From positions 1,612,001-1,676,000 of the forward strand of contig NZ_JANQBQ010000001.1 of the NCBI RefSeq assembly GCF_024723825.1: a DNA stretch of 64,000 nucleotides, read 5' to 3'. The notes beneath the pieces are model-generated. The model saw only the letters and a list, made by a program, of their open reading frames with translations, did no database searches and was not told the origin of the DNA. Origin of the DNA: Romboutsia lituseburensis (GTDB lineage: Bacteria; Bacillota; Clostridia; Peptostreptococcales; Peptostreptococcaceae). This document shows, piece after piece, positions 17,641-25,845 of the stretch. The number at the start of each line of letters is the position of its first letter. The stretch's first letter is position 1. The translations under genes were made by a program, and so were the position numbers.

Positions 17641-17653
17641 GATAATTATATAA

Positions 17654-17721
17654 TTATTTAACCATACTATGTTCTAATCTTAATTTATCAGCAATCATAG
17701 CTATAAACTCAGAGTTTGTTG
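17654..17721 (-). pseudogene. Displaced 3' end of spo0A (left attachment site)
   Basis: The sequence encodes the last 20 or so residues of Spo0A ([20 protein letters not shown] and the final K), ending in TAA. It aligns with 30509-30575 inside the intact gene: 65 of 67 bases identical and 17670-17721 perfect over 52 bases. The two mismatches are silent third-codon positions. This is the chromosomal half of the attachment site, left behind when the element supplied a replacement 3' end. Confidence 0.92.
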
Positions 17722-18098
17722 ATAAAGACTAGTTTTCCTTAACAGTATGATTAATCTATTGTATGTCAGTTATAATGCTAGTTTGATTGCTTTCTAGCCT
17801 GTAATTTCATCTATAAATCACTATCAAATAAAGTCATTTTACAGACTTTCTTAGTTGGTTTTCTCTCTACTTATTTGTTGCTATATTTAATATACTTATA
17901 ATATAGCATTTTACATGCTAAATATCAAGTTATTATTAGTGATATCTACTAGATATCTATATCCTATACTCTACCTATCATTTATATATTTACATATAAA
18001 TAGAAGAAAAAAATATATATAACATATCAAAACATTGTAATACACAGTACTATAGTGCATTTTTATAGGTAATAAAAATTAACACCACATTCTCTAAT
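17722..18098. other. Left-end non-coding region with integrase arm-type repeats
   Basis: No gene is seen. An 18-bp segment (17834-17851) matches 30476-30493 at 17 of 18 bases, and a 21-bp segment (17874-17894) matches 30422-30442 exactly. Both lie inside the element within about 180 bp of each attachment core, in the same orientation but reversed order. This is the arrangement of arm-binding sites for a heterobivalent tyrosine integrase. Short inverted repeats (GCTATATT/AATATAGC) overlap them. Confidence 0.6.
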
Positions 18099-18923
18099 TT
18101 AATCTTTAAAATAACTTTCCATAAACTCATAACTTATGTTTTTATGTATCTCTTTAACTTTCTGTTTTTGGTTTACTATTTTTTTTATACTTTTATTTAA
18201 AATAATATCTATATCTTTTAGACAATTATCTACATCACTGTCTGATATAAAGTCATCATTAAAGCTATCTTCTATTATTCCTACCATATTAAATAATGAG
18301 CTAATATATGATAGTTCAGACTCTAAACTATCATATTTAAACTCTTTATATCTAGTAACATATCCTTTTAATTCCATAAATTCTTTTAGTTTGTGTAAAT
18401 TAAATTTAAGTTTTTCAATAGAGTCTCTAAGATTATCAATTTGTATATTCTTCATATTTTCTCTAATAATATCTAAACTTAACTCTTTATTTGGATATAT
18501 TTTACATACATCTACTTCTATATTAATATCATTAAAGTCAATATCTTTAAATGATGTCATAAGAAGTACTTCTATTCTACTGCATTTAATTTGTGATATA
18601 ACTGATTTCAAATCATTATACATATTAATATATAATTTCTCATACTCAAAGTAAAACTCTCTTCTTAAGGTTTCTTTTACCTTAAACTTTTCCTCTTCTT
18701 TATATAATTTAACAGTATCTTTACTTCCTTTTTTTGAGCCTATATATGTTGCAATAAGAGTTACTATAAATGTCATAACACCATTTGCAATTACCTCTGT
18801 TGCTATTGTCCTATGTCCTGGTTCATCTGCTATTGATATCATCCCACTTATATTTAAAGGATTAATTATCTCTTTATTTTCTAACATATAATTTATAAGT
18901 TGTATTATTCCATTGCCTTCCAT
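18099..18923 (-). CDS. Unknown single-pass membrane protein of the element
   Basis: I do not recognise this 274-residue protein. One clear membrane helix lies at about residues 44-64 (VIANGVMTFIVTLIATYIGS), after a weakly hydrophobic N-terminus. The rest is a charged, helical cytoplasmic domain beginning KKGSKDTVKLYKEEEKFKVKE. The juxtamembrane layout (glycine-rich helix with TY, then a run of lysine and glutamate) is like that of the upstream 323-residue protein, so the two may be related or work together. It is last in the cassette next to the attachment site, a usual place for accessory cargo. Confidence 0.7.
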   Translation of the reverse strand: MEGNGIIQLINYMLENKEIINPLNISGMISIADEPGHRTIATEVIANGVMTFIVTLIATYIGSKKGSKDTVKLYKEEEKFKVKETLRREFYFEYEKLYINMYNDLKSVISQIKCSRIEVLLMTSFKDIDFNDINIEVDVCKIYPNKELSLDIIRENMKNIQIDNLRDSIEKLKFNLHKLKEFMELKGYVTRYKEFKYDSLESELSYISSLFNMVGIIEDSFNDDFISDSDVDNCLKDIDIILNKSIKKIVNQKQKVKEIHKNISYEFMESYFKD

Positions 18924-19021
18924 ATAATTATTTATCTCTCCTCATGCTTATCTAAACACTCCCTAAGTTGTATATCTATTTTTTACCTCATCATAGCTTA
19001 ATAAGTCTAAATTTATCATAT

Positions 19022-19993
19022 CTAAATATCTTCTTTTCCTTTTTCTCTAATTATCTTATCAATCAATTTTCTATTTCTCTCTCTTAATCCTCTTATACTT
19101 CCATCTTTCACACTAGGCTCATTATCATCAATTATTTTTATTATTTTATTTCTAAATACTAAAAAATCTACTACATCATATCCTAAAGCATCATTTCTTA
19201 ATAAATTAATCCAATTTATTACATTCTGTATGCTTTTAGAATCATTCAAACAATCTAAGTAAGACACCCAATTTTCATCATATATAATGATATTAAGATT
19301 TAAGGATCTCTGTTCAATCAATTCATTAAACTCTATTTCTAATCTGCTTCCATATCTGTTTTTAGGAAGTAGACTTATACTTTGTCCTCCAAATATAATA
19401 GCTTTTATTGCAAACTCAAACATATCATCATATTCATCATTTGAAACCTTTGCCATAACTTCTCTTACCTTTTCACATACTACTTCTTCTTCATCCATAT
19501 ATACTAATGTCCCATAATTATTACTCATATCACTTAGAACTTTTACTATGCCTGAAGTTTTATTAACAGTACACTCCAATAAATTAAACAGCATTGTTCT
19601 CTTATGTTTTTCTTCTTTTTCCTTTTCTTTATTAACACCTAAATAAAATGCTCCATATGTACCTATAATACCTATTGATGCTCCTATAAATCCAAAGAAT
19701 CCCCCTATAATAGTTGCAAATGTTGTTATAAGTGTATTTCTATCTAACCATCCCCATTCAACACTAGGAAGAAATATGCTCAATTCTAAAGCAATCAATA
19801 ATATAGCTAGCATTACCAATGTTAATACAGTCAATATATCAACCATCTTTTTTACATTACCATTAGTTATTAATTTTGTTACTTTATTATATAAACTATT
19901 ATCTTGCTTTTGAGTCCAATATAAAATGCCTACTCCCCCCATTATAGCAACTAGCAAACCTATGCTTATCAGTATTAATTCCATGTCACCCAT
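19022..19993 (-). CDS. Unknown multi-pass membrane protein of the element
   Basis: I do not recognise this 323-residue protein. Three or four membrane helices are visible: about 5-25, 50-73 and 87-117, the last being glycine-rich (GGFFGFIGASIGIIGTYGAF). A cytoplasmic domain of about 200 residues follows, starting NKEKEKEEKHKRTM. A GGAGAGG ribosome-binding site precedes the ATG. It lies between a 29-codon membrane peptide gene and the 274-residue protein in one transcription unit. A defence or superinfection-exclusion role is possible but only inferred from position and architecture. Confidence 0.72.
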   Translation of the reverse strand: MGDMELILISIGLLVAIMGGVGILYWTQKQDNSLYNKVTKLITNGNVKKMVDILTVLTLVMLAILLIALELSIFLPSVEWGWLDRNTLITTFATIIGGFFGFIGASIGIIGTYGAFYLGVNKEKEKEEKHKRTMLFNLLECTVNKTSGIVKVLSDMSNNYGTLVYMDEEEVVCEKVREVMAKVSNDEYDDMFEFAIKAIIFGGQSISLLPKNRYGSRLEIEFNELIEQRSLNLNIIIYDENWVSYLDCLNDSKSIQNVINWINLLRNDALGYDVVDFLVFRNKIIKIIDDNEPSVKDGSIRGLRERNRKLIDKIIREKGKEDI

Positions 19994-20066
19994 ATTTTCC
20001 TCTCCTTCTATTTTACTGATATATCTTACTTACATAACAAGATATATAATAACTACCTTTCTTTAG

Positions 20067-20156
20067 TTAAAATAAATCTATTAACTTTATTATGATACTT
20101 ACTGATGTTAGAACAATAGCAGTTATTAATAAAACTCTATCTATTTTTTTACTCAT
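20067..20156 (-). CDS. 29-residue hydrophobic membrane peptide
   Basis: A short gene with a strong ribosome-binding site (AAGGGAGGAGAAGG) 7 bases before ATG. The peptide starts MSKKIDRVLL, has one uninterrupted hydrophobic helix of about 18 residues and ends KLIDLF. A promoter lies directly upstream (20191-20219). Size and charge pattern resemble small membrane peptides such as type I toxins or membrane-protein regulators, but no similarity is recognised. It heads the membrane-protein cassette. Confidence 0.55.
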   Translation of the reverse strand: MSKKIDRVLLITAIVLTSVSIIIKLIDLF

Positions 20157-20190
20157 ATAATCCCTTCTCCTCCCTTATACTGTACTTACT

Positions 20191-20219
20191 ATTATAAAAC
20201 AAAAGGATCTAGTTTTAAA
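20191..20219 (-). promoter_or_regulatory. Sigma-A-type promoter of the membrane-protein cassette
   Basis: On the minus strand TTTAAA (20214-20219) and TATAAT (20191-20196) are separated by 17 bases. The predicted start near 20184 leaves a leader of about 28 bases before the 29-codon gene. Between it and the antirepressor terminator nothing else is seen. Confidence 0.5.
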
Positions 20220-20315
20220 CTACCCCTAATAATTCTACATCTATTATACTCTCTATCTCCTCTATACTAAACTCTGGATGCTCCTATAGGTAGTCCTGTA
20301 GATACATAATTACAT

Positions 20316-20345
20316 AAAAAATAGAGCAGACTATTAATCTGCTCT
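20316..20345 (-). terminator. Terminator after the antirepressor gene
   Basis: AGAGCAG (20323-20329) pairs with CTGCTCT (20339-20345), followed on the minus strand by ATTTTTT. It separates the antirepressor operon from the membrane-protein cassette. Confidence 0.8.
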
Positions 20346-20411
20346 GTTCACTATTCTATTTAAATTATTAGAGTGACTCCTAAAGTTTGGTAGTCTTTTG
20401 TTTTGTTTACA

Positions 20412-21233
20412 TTAACTATATTTATCTTTATCCTTTTTATAGTTCTTCCTTATATAATCTATACCATATGAAGTAACTCTAGTTTGTGTTTTCCATTCAT
20501 TAGGAACAATAACCATAACTCCTTTTTTTACTGCAGTACTGGTAGCCATATTATGATTAGTTAGTAGTCCTACATTCTTTAAATAAGGTATTAACTCCTT
20601 TTGTGGTTTAATTCCTAACATCTTAGCACAGGTAGTTAAAGTATAAGTATTATCTGTATCTATAAACTCCTCATAAGCCTCTACTTTAGGAGCATCTGCC
20701 TGTATTTGTTCTAATAATGGTAATGTAGCCTCTTTAATCTCTATCTCTGATAACTGCTTACTAGCTACTATACCATCTTGACCTCCATTGTATATAGATA
20801 ATAACAGATTAGCCTTTATCTGCTCCTCTGAGTTAATAACTGCTCTAATAGTAAAATATTCATCTATTAACCTGTCCATTATCTCCCACTTTTTATCATT
20901 AGAGTTATCCATCATAGACACTAATTTAGTATATCCTCTTTCTGATAGTAGGTAGATATTATTTGTCTTTGATATTTGCATATTAGTAAAACCTAAATTG
21001 GCTAATTGTAAACCCTCACAAGGTTTACTTTTTAAATCTATTAAATCATTCATATCAAATCTACCTATATTGTTTTTTATCAAATCATTTATTTTATCCA
21101 GTCTATTGCCATGTATATCTGCTATATCCTTAGCTAGTACACCCTTTTGACCTTTACCAAATCCACCTTCTATAACTGGAACATCTACACCTAATATATT
21201 TTTTATTCCTAATACTTGGATATTATTACTCAT
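20412..21233 (-). CDS. Phage-type antirepressor (ORF6N and ANT domains)
   Basis: A 273-residue protein with two domains seen in phage antirepressors. The N-terminal ORF6N-like domain (about 15-115) contains VLAKDIADIHG and LLSERGYTKLVSMM. The C-terminal ANT domain of the KilAC/antirepressor type (about 180-265) contains LTTCAKMLGIKPQKELIPYLKNVGLLT and the terminal SYGIDYIRKNY. Such proteins counteract phage repressors and trigger lytic or excision genes, so this may link the element to a helper phage or to its own excision. It is separated by two bases from the preceding gene. Confidence 0.85.
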   Translation of the reverse strand: MSNNIQVLGIKNILGVDVPVIEGGFGKGQKGVLAKDIADIHGNRLDKINDLIKNNIGRFDMNDLIDLKSKPCEGLQLANLGFTNMQISKTNNIYLLSERGYTKLVSMMDNSNDKKWEIMDRLIDEYFTIRAVINSEEQIKANLLLSIYNGGQDGIVASKQLSEIEIKEATLPLLEQIQADAPKVEAYEEFIDTDNTYTLTTCAKMLGIKPQKELIPYLKNVGLLTNHNMATSTAVKKGVMVIVPNEWKTQTRVTSYGIDYIRKNYKKDKDKYS

Positions 21234-21235
21234 AG

Positions 21236-21598
21236 CTATATCTCCTCCTCTATATACTCTGCCTCATTCTCTATATAATCAAAAAAATCTGCTTTACTCA
21301 TGCCAAACACTTTTTTAATAGATGTAGTATTCATTTTTTTATAACCCCTTTGTATTCCATACTCATCTACATGCTTACATTCTATCCAGATAGATGTTAC
21401 ATTATTATTAGTTATAAATATCCTGTACTCTAATCCATCCATAACTAAATTAATAATCCTTTTAGTATAAGTTTTCTCAGTATCTAATATTAATTTTAAA
21501 TCTGGTCTATTTTCTCTCTGCTCTCTTAATATACCTTTTGCATCCTCTATAAATTTCTCTAACTGCCCTACTGTTAAATTACTTAAATAGTTACTCAT
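21236..21598 (-). CDS. Unknown small element protein with a hairpin-locked ribosome-binding site
   Basis: A 120-residue soluble, acidic protein, not recognised. The N-terminus (NLTVGQLEKFIEDAKGILREQREN) is helical; the C-terminus is acidic (YIENEAEYIEEEI). It is directly upstream of the antirepressor, with two bases between them, so the pair is co-translated. Its GGAGG lies in the 3' arm of a perfect 9-bp hairpin (21607-21640), suggesting expression is tightly limited. An excision or regulatory role is possible but not shown. Confidence 0.65.
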   Translation of the reverse strand: MSNYLSNLTVGQLEKFIEDAKGILREQRENRPDLKLILDTEKTYTKRIINLVMDGLEYRIFITNNNVTSIWIECKHVDEYGIQRGYKKMNTTSIKKVFGMSKADFFDYIENEAEYIEEEI

Positions 21599-21606
21599 AT
21601 TCTTAT

Positions 21607-21640
21607 CCTCCAGTTATTTTATATTAGTTAAAACTGGAGG
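21607..21640 (-). promoter_or_regulatory. Hairpin burying the ribosome-binding site of the 120-residue protein gene
   Basis: CCTCCAGTT and AACTGGAGG form a perfect 9-bp stem around a 16-base loop. On minus-strand RNA the 3' arm carries the GGAGG eight bases before the ATG at 21598. There is no T-tract after it. Confidence 0.6.
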
Positions 21641-21884
21641 GGATAGAGGCTCTCTGTCCTTCTTTAATCTCCCTCACTTATGTTTTACTTATTTTACATA
21701 CAGAAATACATGGAGGTTATAGAGTTGTTACTAAATCTATAACATAATTTATTAACCTTTAATAATCTGATCTATATATTTATAATGTAGATAATTATAT
21801 ATCTTAAAATATTGACCTCCTCAGAGCTATTTTAAGCCTTTTTAAATATAGTTCCTTTATATTATATCCTGTAAAAATAGACAT

Positions 21885-21923
21885 AAAAAAAGGAGCAGAC
21901 ATCTATTTATTAGACATCTACTC
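21885..21923 (-). terminator. Terminator after the 192-residue protein gene
   Basis: A 12-bp stem (21893-21904 with 21912-21923, including G-U pairs on the minus-strand RNA) is followed by a T-run on the minus strand. The remaining intergenic stretch 21641-21884 shows no gene. Confidence 0.75.
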
Positions 21924-21934
21924 TGTAATATTTA

Positions 21935-22513
21935 TTACTCTGCATAATTTAAATAAAGTCTACCTCCACCCATGTTATGAGAGTCTTTGATTTCATTTAC
22001 ACCACTTATATGAGACATACTCATATATATACCTTTTGTGTGTAATACCTCATACATACTAGTATTATAGCTACTTGTTAGTTGCTCCATATCTTTATAT
22101 ATAGAAATTAACTCAATCAGTGTTTTATCAAAGGCAGTTAATAAAACATTTAGATTATTGTTGTACTCCTCTTGAATCTCTGTTCCTATAGTATCCTTTA
22201 TATTCCTACATATAGAGTCTTTAAATCCCTCTTTGTCTGCATGTGCTTTTACTTTGTCTCTCTCTAATTGTAGTATTAACTGTGGTAACTCTTTTAATCT
22301 AGCTTGATTTTTAAAGTACTCATCTCTATTAAAAGATGTTATCTTATTTGCAGTTAATTTTAACTCCTCATACTCTGCATTTAATGTCTCCAACTCTTTA
22401 GACATAGCCTCTATAACATCAATGTCATAATTATCTAGAGCCTCATATAATTTATTTTGATGCTCCTCTGCTAACTTTAATACTACCTTTTTAGATTTAA
22501 ATGTTTTACTCAT
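21935..22513 (-). CDS. Unknown coiled-coil protein of the element
   Basis: A 192-residue protein, not recognised. Most of it is charged helix with heptad-like spacing (ELETLNAEYEELKLTANKI, KELPQLILQLERDKVKAHADKE), so a coiled coil or helical bundle is likely. The C-terminus turns glycine-rich (NMGGGRLYLNY). Its leader, with AGGAGA before ATG, is shared with the preceding 78-residue gene: a 26-bp repeat at 22505-22530 and 22779-22804. Confidence 0.65.
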   Translation of the reverse strand: MSKTFKSKKVVLKLAEEHQNKLYEALDNYDIDVIEAMSKELETLNAEYEELKLTANKITSFNRDEYFKNQARLKELPQLILQLERDKVKAHADKEGFKDSICRNIKDTIGTEIQEEYNNNLNVLLTAFDKTLIELISIYKDMEQLTSSYNTSMYEVLHTKGIYMSMSHISGVNEIKDSHNMGGGRLYLNYAE

Positions 22514-22550
22514 AATTTTATTATCTCCTTTAGTTTAATTTATTTTATAA

Positions 22551-22787
22551 TTAGTTGTTTTGTGGTCTTATAACCTCTTTAGTAACTGCCTCATATCCCT
22601 TTGACAGTAAATAACTCATAGAACCTTTTAAGTCCTCATTTATTTTAATATCACTATTTATTTTATTTTCTATAGTCTTACTTGTTCTATATACATCTGC
22701 CATAGTGCTTAAAGTTTCTTTTCTTTGCTCCCTTTGTTCCTGTATTTCTATTTGCTTGTCTGTTTGCTTGTAAACTTCTTTACTCAT
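22551..22787 (-). CDS. Unknown 78-residue element protein
   Basis: A small, hydrophilic, helical protein (MSKEVYKQTDKQIEIQEQRE). Not recognised. Start chosen by AGGAGA before the ATG. It precedes the 192-residue gene with 37 bases between them and probably forms one transcription unit with it and the HTH-like gene upstream. Confidence 0.6.
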   Translation of the reverse strand: MSKEVYKQTDKQIEIQEQREQRKETLSTMADVYRTSKTIENKINSDIKINEDLKGSMSYLLSKGYEAVTKEVIRPQNN

Positions 22788-22831
22788 AATTTTATTATCT
22801 CCTTTTATTTAATATAATTAATACAGATACA

Positions 22832-23089
22832 CTACAAGAATATATCTGTTATAGTTTTTAATATTTTAGTTTTATTATGGTCTGGTAAAGGTCTATGTCC
22901 CTTCTCATAACTGTTATAATTAGAGGCATATACTCCAGACAGTAAACATATTTTATTTTTAGATACTCCCAGTCTCTCCACTATCTGGATGCTCTTTTTA
23001 ACATCTCCCAGACTAACTGTATCTCTTAACTGCTCTCTATCCTGTTTTAAATATTTATTTAACTCTTTGATAACTGCTCCCCCTCTCAT
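22832..23089 (-). CDS. Small putative helix-turn-helix protein
   Basis: An 85-residue protein. The segment ERLGVSKNKICLLSGVYASNYNSYEKGHRPLPDHNKTKILKTI resembles the first helices of a Cro/CI-type HTH (GVSKNKICLLSGV, then SYEKGHRPLP), so it may bind DNA. The start is uncertain: the ATG has a poor ribosome-binding site, and a purine-rich run (AGAGGGGGAG) lies just inside the frame. It borders a 1.4-kb non-coding region and may regulate promoters there. Confidence 0.5.
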   Translation of the reverse strand: MRGGAVIKELNKYLKQDREQLRDTVSLGDVKKSIQIVERLGVSKNKICLLSGVYASNYNSYEKGHRPLPDHNKTKILKTITDIFL

Positions 23090-24370
23090 TCTCTGACCCT
23101 ATGCCTTAATGCTCTGATTCATTTTCTTTATCATAAATAGTAAAAATAAATTAGAAGGACATTATTATAAAAATAATATCCCCCAGATTATTAAACAAAA
23201 AGAAAATAAATTTGACATTAAACAAAATAAATAAAACCAGAGTTTTAATTTAGAAAATAAATTAGTTTTACAGGGCATTAATAAAATGCTCCTATATGTT
23301 CCTATTAATATAGGTAGCTACCTAATTAAATGGCAACTACCTAACAAATAAGTCATAAATAAATTGTGATGAATAATGATAGTGTAGGAGGAGTTGATAG
23401 ATTGCTCCCCTGTACATTAATAGATACAAAGATTATTTGTAGATGTTACTTTTTTCTCATACATAAAGGCATTTAATTAGCCCAAATGTCAACTTGTAAT
23501 CCCAAAAATTTAAAAAAATTGTGAGAAAATTTTTATAGGGTTTTCATTTATTAATTTATGAATTTCCTAGATGTGGGGGTATGCATTATTTTACAGTCAT
23601 TTTACAGATTTATTGTCTTTATATATACAGGATGTACACAGGATAATTACAATGACTTACTTATATTATCAATAGTTAAAAATGATACATATTTGTTTAA
23701 TAGACTTGTCTCCAGACCCAGAGGGGTAGCCTCCCCACCCTGTCCCCCTAGTCTCTCATTCTCTTACTTTTTCTCTGCTCAATTCTTTATATCTTAAATG
23801 CTTTATTTTATATTTTTTTATTATTTAACTGTTTTGTTATGCTATTCTGAGCATCTCATAGCTACCCTAGTACCTCTCTGTCCTATCCCTAGCAGTTTAT
23901 ACCTGTTATAATTACTATCTCTTATATTGTCTCTCAGAGCCTTATATTATCATATATTATTATAGTATCTATATATAAACCTCTCAGAGCCTATATAATA
24001 GGAGTGGTAATAGTAATGATGCAATTACTCTAGTTAACACTTAAAACTTCTTATATTATCTCCTAGAGCATCACAGAGGTATTATGTGAGGGGCTTATTA
24101 AACATATAGGGCTTTAAAATGGAGACCCTAAAAAGAGGGGGGTATTTAAAATTAATGGGGGAGTCCTTAAAACTGTGGCATCTTAAAAGATAGATGGGGG
24201 GGTATTTAAAATTTCCATAATACTACTCCTTTACAGATATAGATAACATATATCATTTATCTAGGTTACAGGACTATTTACAGACAGATATTATAGGATA
24301 TTTCTGTTACCTCCTTTACAGACATATTTACTATAGTCATATGCCTAACTGTATTCAAAAGTTAACAGTA
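23090..24370. other. Long non-coding control region of the element with repeats
   Basis: I see no convincing gene. Structure present: a perfect palindrome TAGGTAGCTACCTA at 23311-23324 with further CTACCTAA half-sites nearby (23318-23325 and 23338-23345); CTCTCAGAGCCT at 23931-23942 and again at 23981-23992, exactly 50 bp apart (a shorter copy at 25388-25397); and a 17-bp repeat made of six G and TATTTAAAATT at 24137-24153 and 24197-24213, exactly 60 bp apart. G-runs are unusual in this AT-rich context. A replication origin, operators or recombination sites are possible. Confidence 0.5.
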
Positions 24371-24436
24371 TTGACTACACTTATTACATGTAGTATAATC
24401 AATACATACAAGGTAGTCAAAAGATATAGTCAAAAG
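24371..24436 (+). promoter_or_regulatory. Promoter and putative operator of the serine recombinase gene
   Basis: TTGACT (24371-24376), 17 bases and TATAAT (24394-24399) form a near-consensus promoter. AGTCAA recurs three times: inverted in the -35 box (TTGACTAC at 24371-24378 against GTAGTCAA at 24413-24420) and as direct copies TAGTCAAAAG at 24414-24423 and 24427-24436. The spacing suits a repressor or the recombinase itself. Confidence 0.6.
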
Positions 24437-24484
24437 TAAATGCAAATATAATATATTAAATTAGGAATATAGGAGATATTACAG

Positions 24485-25063
24485 ATGATAAAAGGATATT
24501 GTAGAGTTAGTAGCAGAAAACAATTAGAAGGATATGGATTAGATGCTCAAAAGACAGAGATATTATCTAAGTATCCAGATGTAGAGATATATGAGGAGCA
24601 GTACACAGGAACTACATCAGATAGACCAGTATTCAATGCTCTAATGGACTCTCTAGAGTCTGGGGATACCTTAGTAGTATCAAAGTTAGATAGATTAGCT
24701 AGAAATACAGTAGAAGGTATACAAACAGTAGAGGGACTGTTTAAAAGGGGTATATCAGTACATATATTAAATGTAGGACTTTTAGAGGATACTCCTATGG
24801 GTAAATTCTTCTTAACTACACTATTAGCAGTAGCAGAGATGGAGAGAGCCACTATTATAGAGAGAACTCAGTCTGGTAAGGAACAAGCAAAGCTAGACCC
24901 TAACTTTAAAGATGGTAGACCTAAAAAACATTCTAAAGAGCAGAGAGAGATGGCTCTACAATTATTATTATCTGGGGAGAGTTATTCTAAGGTAGAGAAG
25001 AAAACAGGAATATCTAAAAGTACATTACAAAGATTAAAGAGAGAACATAGTAGAGAGGCTTAA
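24485..25063 (+). CDS. Small serine recombinase (resolvase/invertase family)
   Basis: A 192-residue site-specific recombinase. The N-terminal catalytic domain has the nucleophile in YCRVSSRKQ, then LVVSKLDRLARNTVEG and the MGKFFLTTLLAVAEMERATIIERTQSG motif before the long E helix. The C-terminal HTH (YSKVEKKTGISKSTLQRLKREH) is like that of Tn3-type resolvases and Pin-type invertases. It is one of few rightward genes in the element, with its own promoter, ribosome-binding site (AGGAG) and terminator. It may resolve multimers or invert a segment. Confidence 0.92.
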   Translation: MIKGYCRVSSRKQLEGYGLDAQKTEILSKYPDVEIYEEQYTGTTSDRPVFNALMDSLESGDTLVVSKLDRLARNTVEGIQTVEGLFKRGISVHILNVGLLEDTPMGKFFLTTLLAVAEMERATIIERTQSGKEQAKLDPNFKDGRPKKHSKEQREMALQLLLSGESYSKVEKKTGISKSTLQRLKREHSREA

Positions 25064-25082
25064 TTATATACCTCTCTTTTTT
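25052..25082 (+). terminator. Terminator of the serine recombinase gene
   Basis: AGAGAGG (25052-25058) pairs with CCTCTCT (25071-25077) and is followed by a T-run. The stop codon lies in the loop region. Confidence 0.85.
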
Positions 25083-25804
25083 GTTGTATTTAGTTGTTGC
25101 AACATGTTTAATTAACTTTCTAGACATTCCAGAGGCTCAGACCCTGTAAAACTTTTCTGGGGTTGCCTCTAGAGTGTATTTTTTGGATTATCTGTCTTTA
25201 TCTGTACATCTGTGAGCCTGTGGGAGCCTGTTTAAGAACCTGTAAAATATCCTTAATAATTTATACTTTATATATATCTATTCTCATACAGAGCCATACA
25301 TAGGTAAACATTATTTACTTTAAGCCTTACAAAATGTAGGGTCTAGGGGATAGTTATAACACAGGTACATAACAAAATGATATAGACCTCAGAGCCTACC
25401 TTCTACCAGAGTTGACCACTCCCCATATAATATATACTGTAAATAACTTTATACATACAGAGATACATACAGACTAGAGGATTATATGACTGTTATTACT
25501 GCCCTAACTTATCTAACTATATTAACTTATCTATCTTTATATATAGTTTGTTATCTATATTGTTATATCTATGTTTTAATTTATGTATAGTTGTAAATCA
25601 ATTTATTGATTTGCAGTATAACTGTATAATAGTATAATAGTATAATAGTATAATAAGGATTACTCTCATGCCCCTTTTTTAGATGCTTTTAACACATTTT
25701 TAGCATGTTTTTACACAGTTTTTAATTATTGTAATTTATCTGTGTTTTAGTTTCTGTAACATATAAAAACCTGTACCAATATTTAAAACAAATTGCCTAA
25801 AATA
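25083..25804. other. Non-coding region with iteron-like repeats
   Basis: No gene seen. Four tandem perfect copies of GTATAATA occupy 25624-25655. Around 25210-25245 the motif GAGCCTGT or AACCTGT recurs three times. The stretch lies downstream of the replication-like gene and of the recombinase, so an origin or partition site is plausible. Confidence 0.45.
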
Positions 25805-25833
25805 CATAAAAAAGAGGACTAATTAAAGTCCCC
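25805..25833 (-). terminator. Terminator after the replication-like gene
   Basis: GAGGAC (25814-25819) and GTCCCC (25828-25833) form a short stem on the minus strand followed by six T, just downstream of the 259-residue gene. Confidence 0.65.
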
Positions 25834-25845
25834 TATCTACTCTAA

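Noticed and set aside
17641-17721. A second spo0A gene or ordinary gene duplication
   Set aside because: Only the last 22 codons are present and they end exactly at the boundary of the integrase-bearing element, which fits an attachment site.
18967-19023. An 18-codon frame between the two membrane-protein genes
   Set aside because: It overlaps the 323-residue stop region, is too short and has no independent support.
23558-23797. A 79-codon plus-strand reading frame in the element control region
   Set aside because: Poor start context, unusual composition rich in F, S and C, no recognisable domain, and it lies across the repeat-rich non-coding zone.
23931-25397. A CRISPR array from the recurring CTCAGAGCC motif
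   Set aside because: Copies are 10-12 bases, irregular outside one 50-bp interval, and no cas gene is present.
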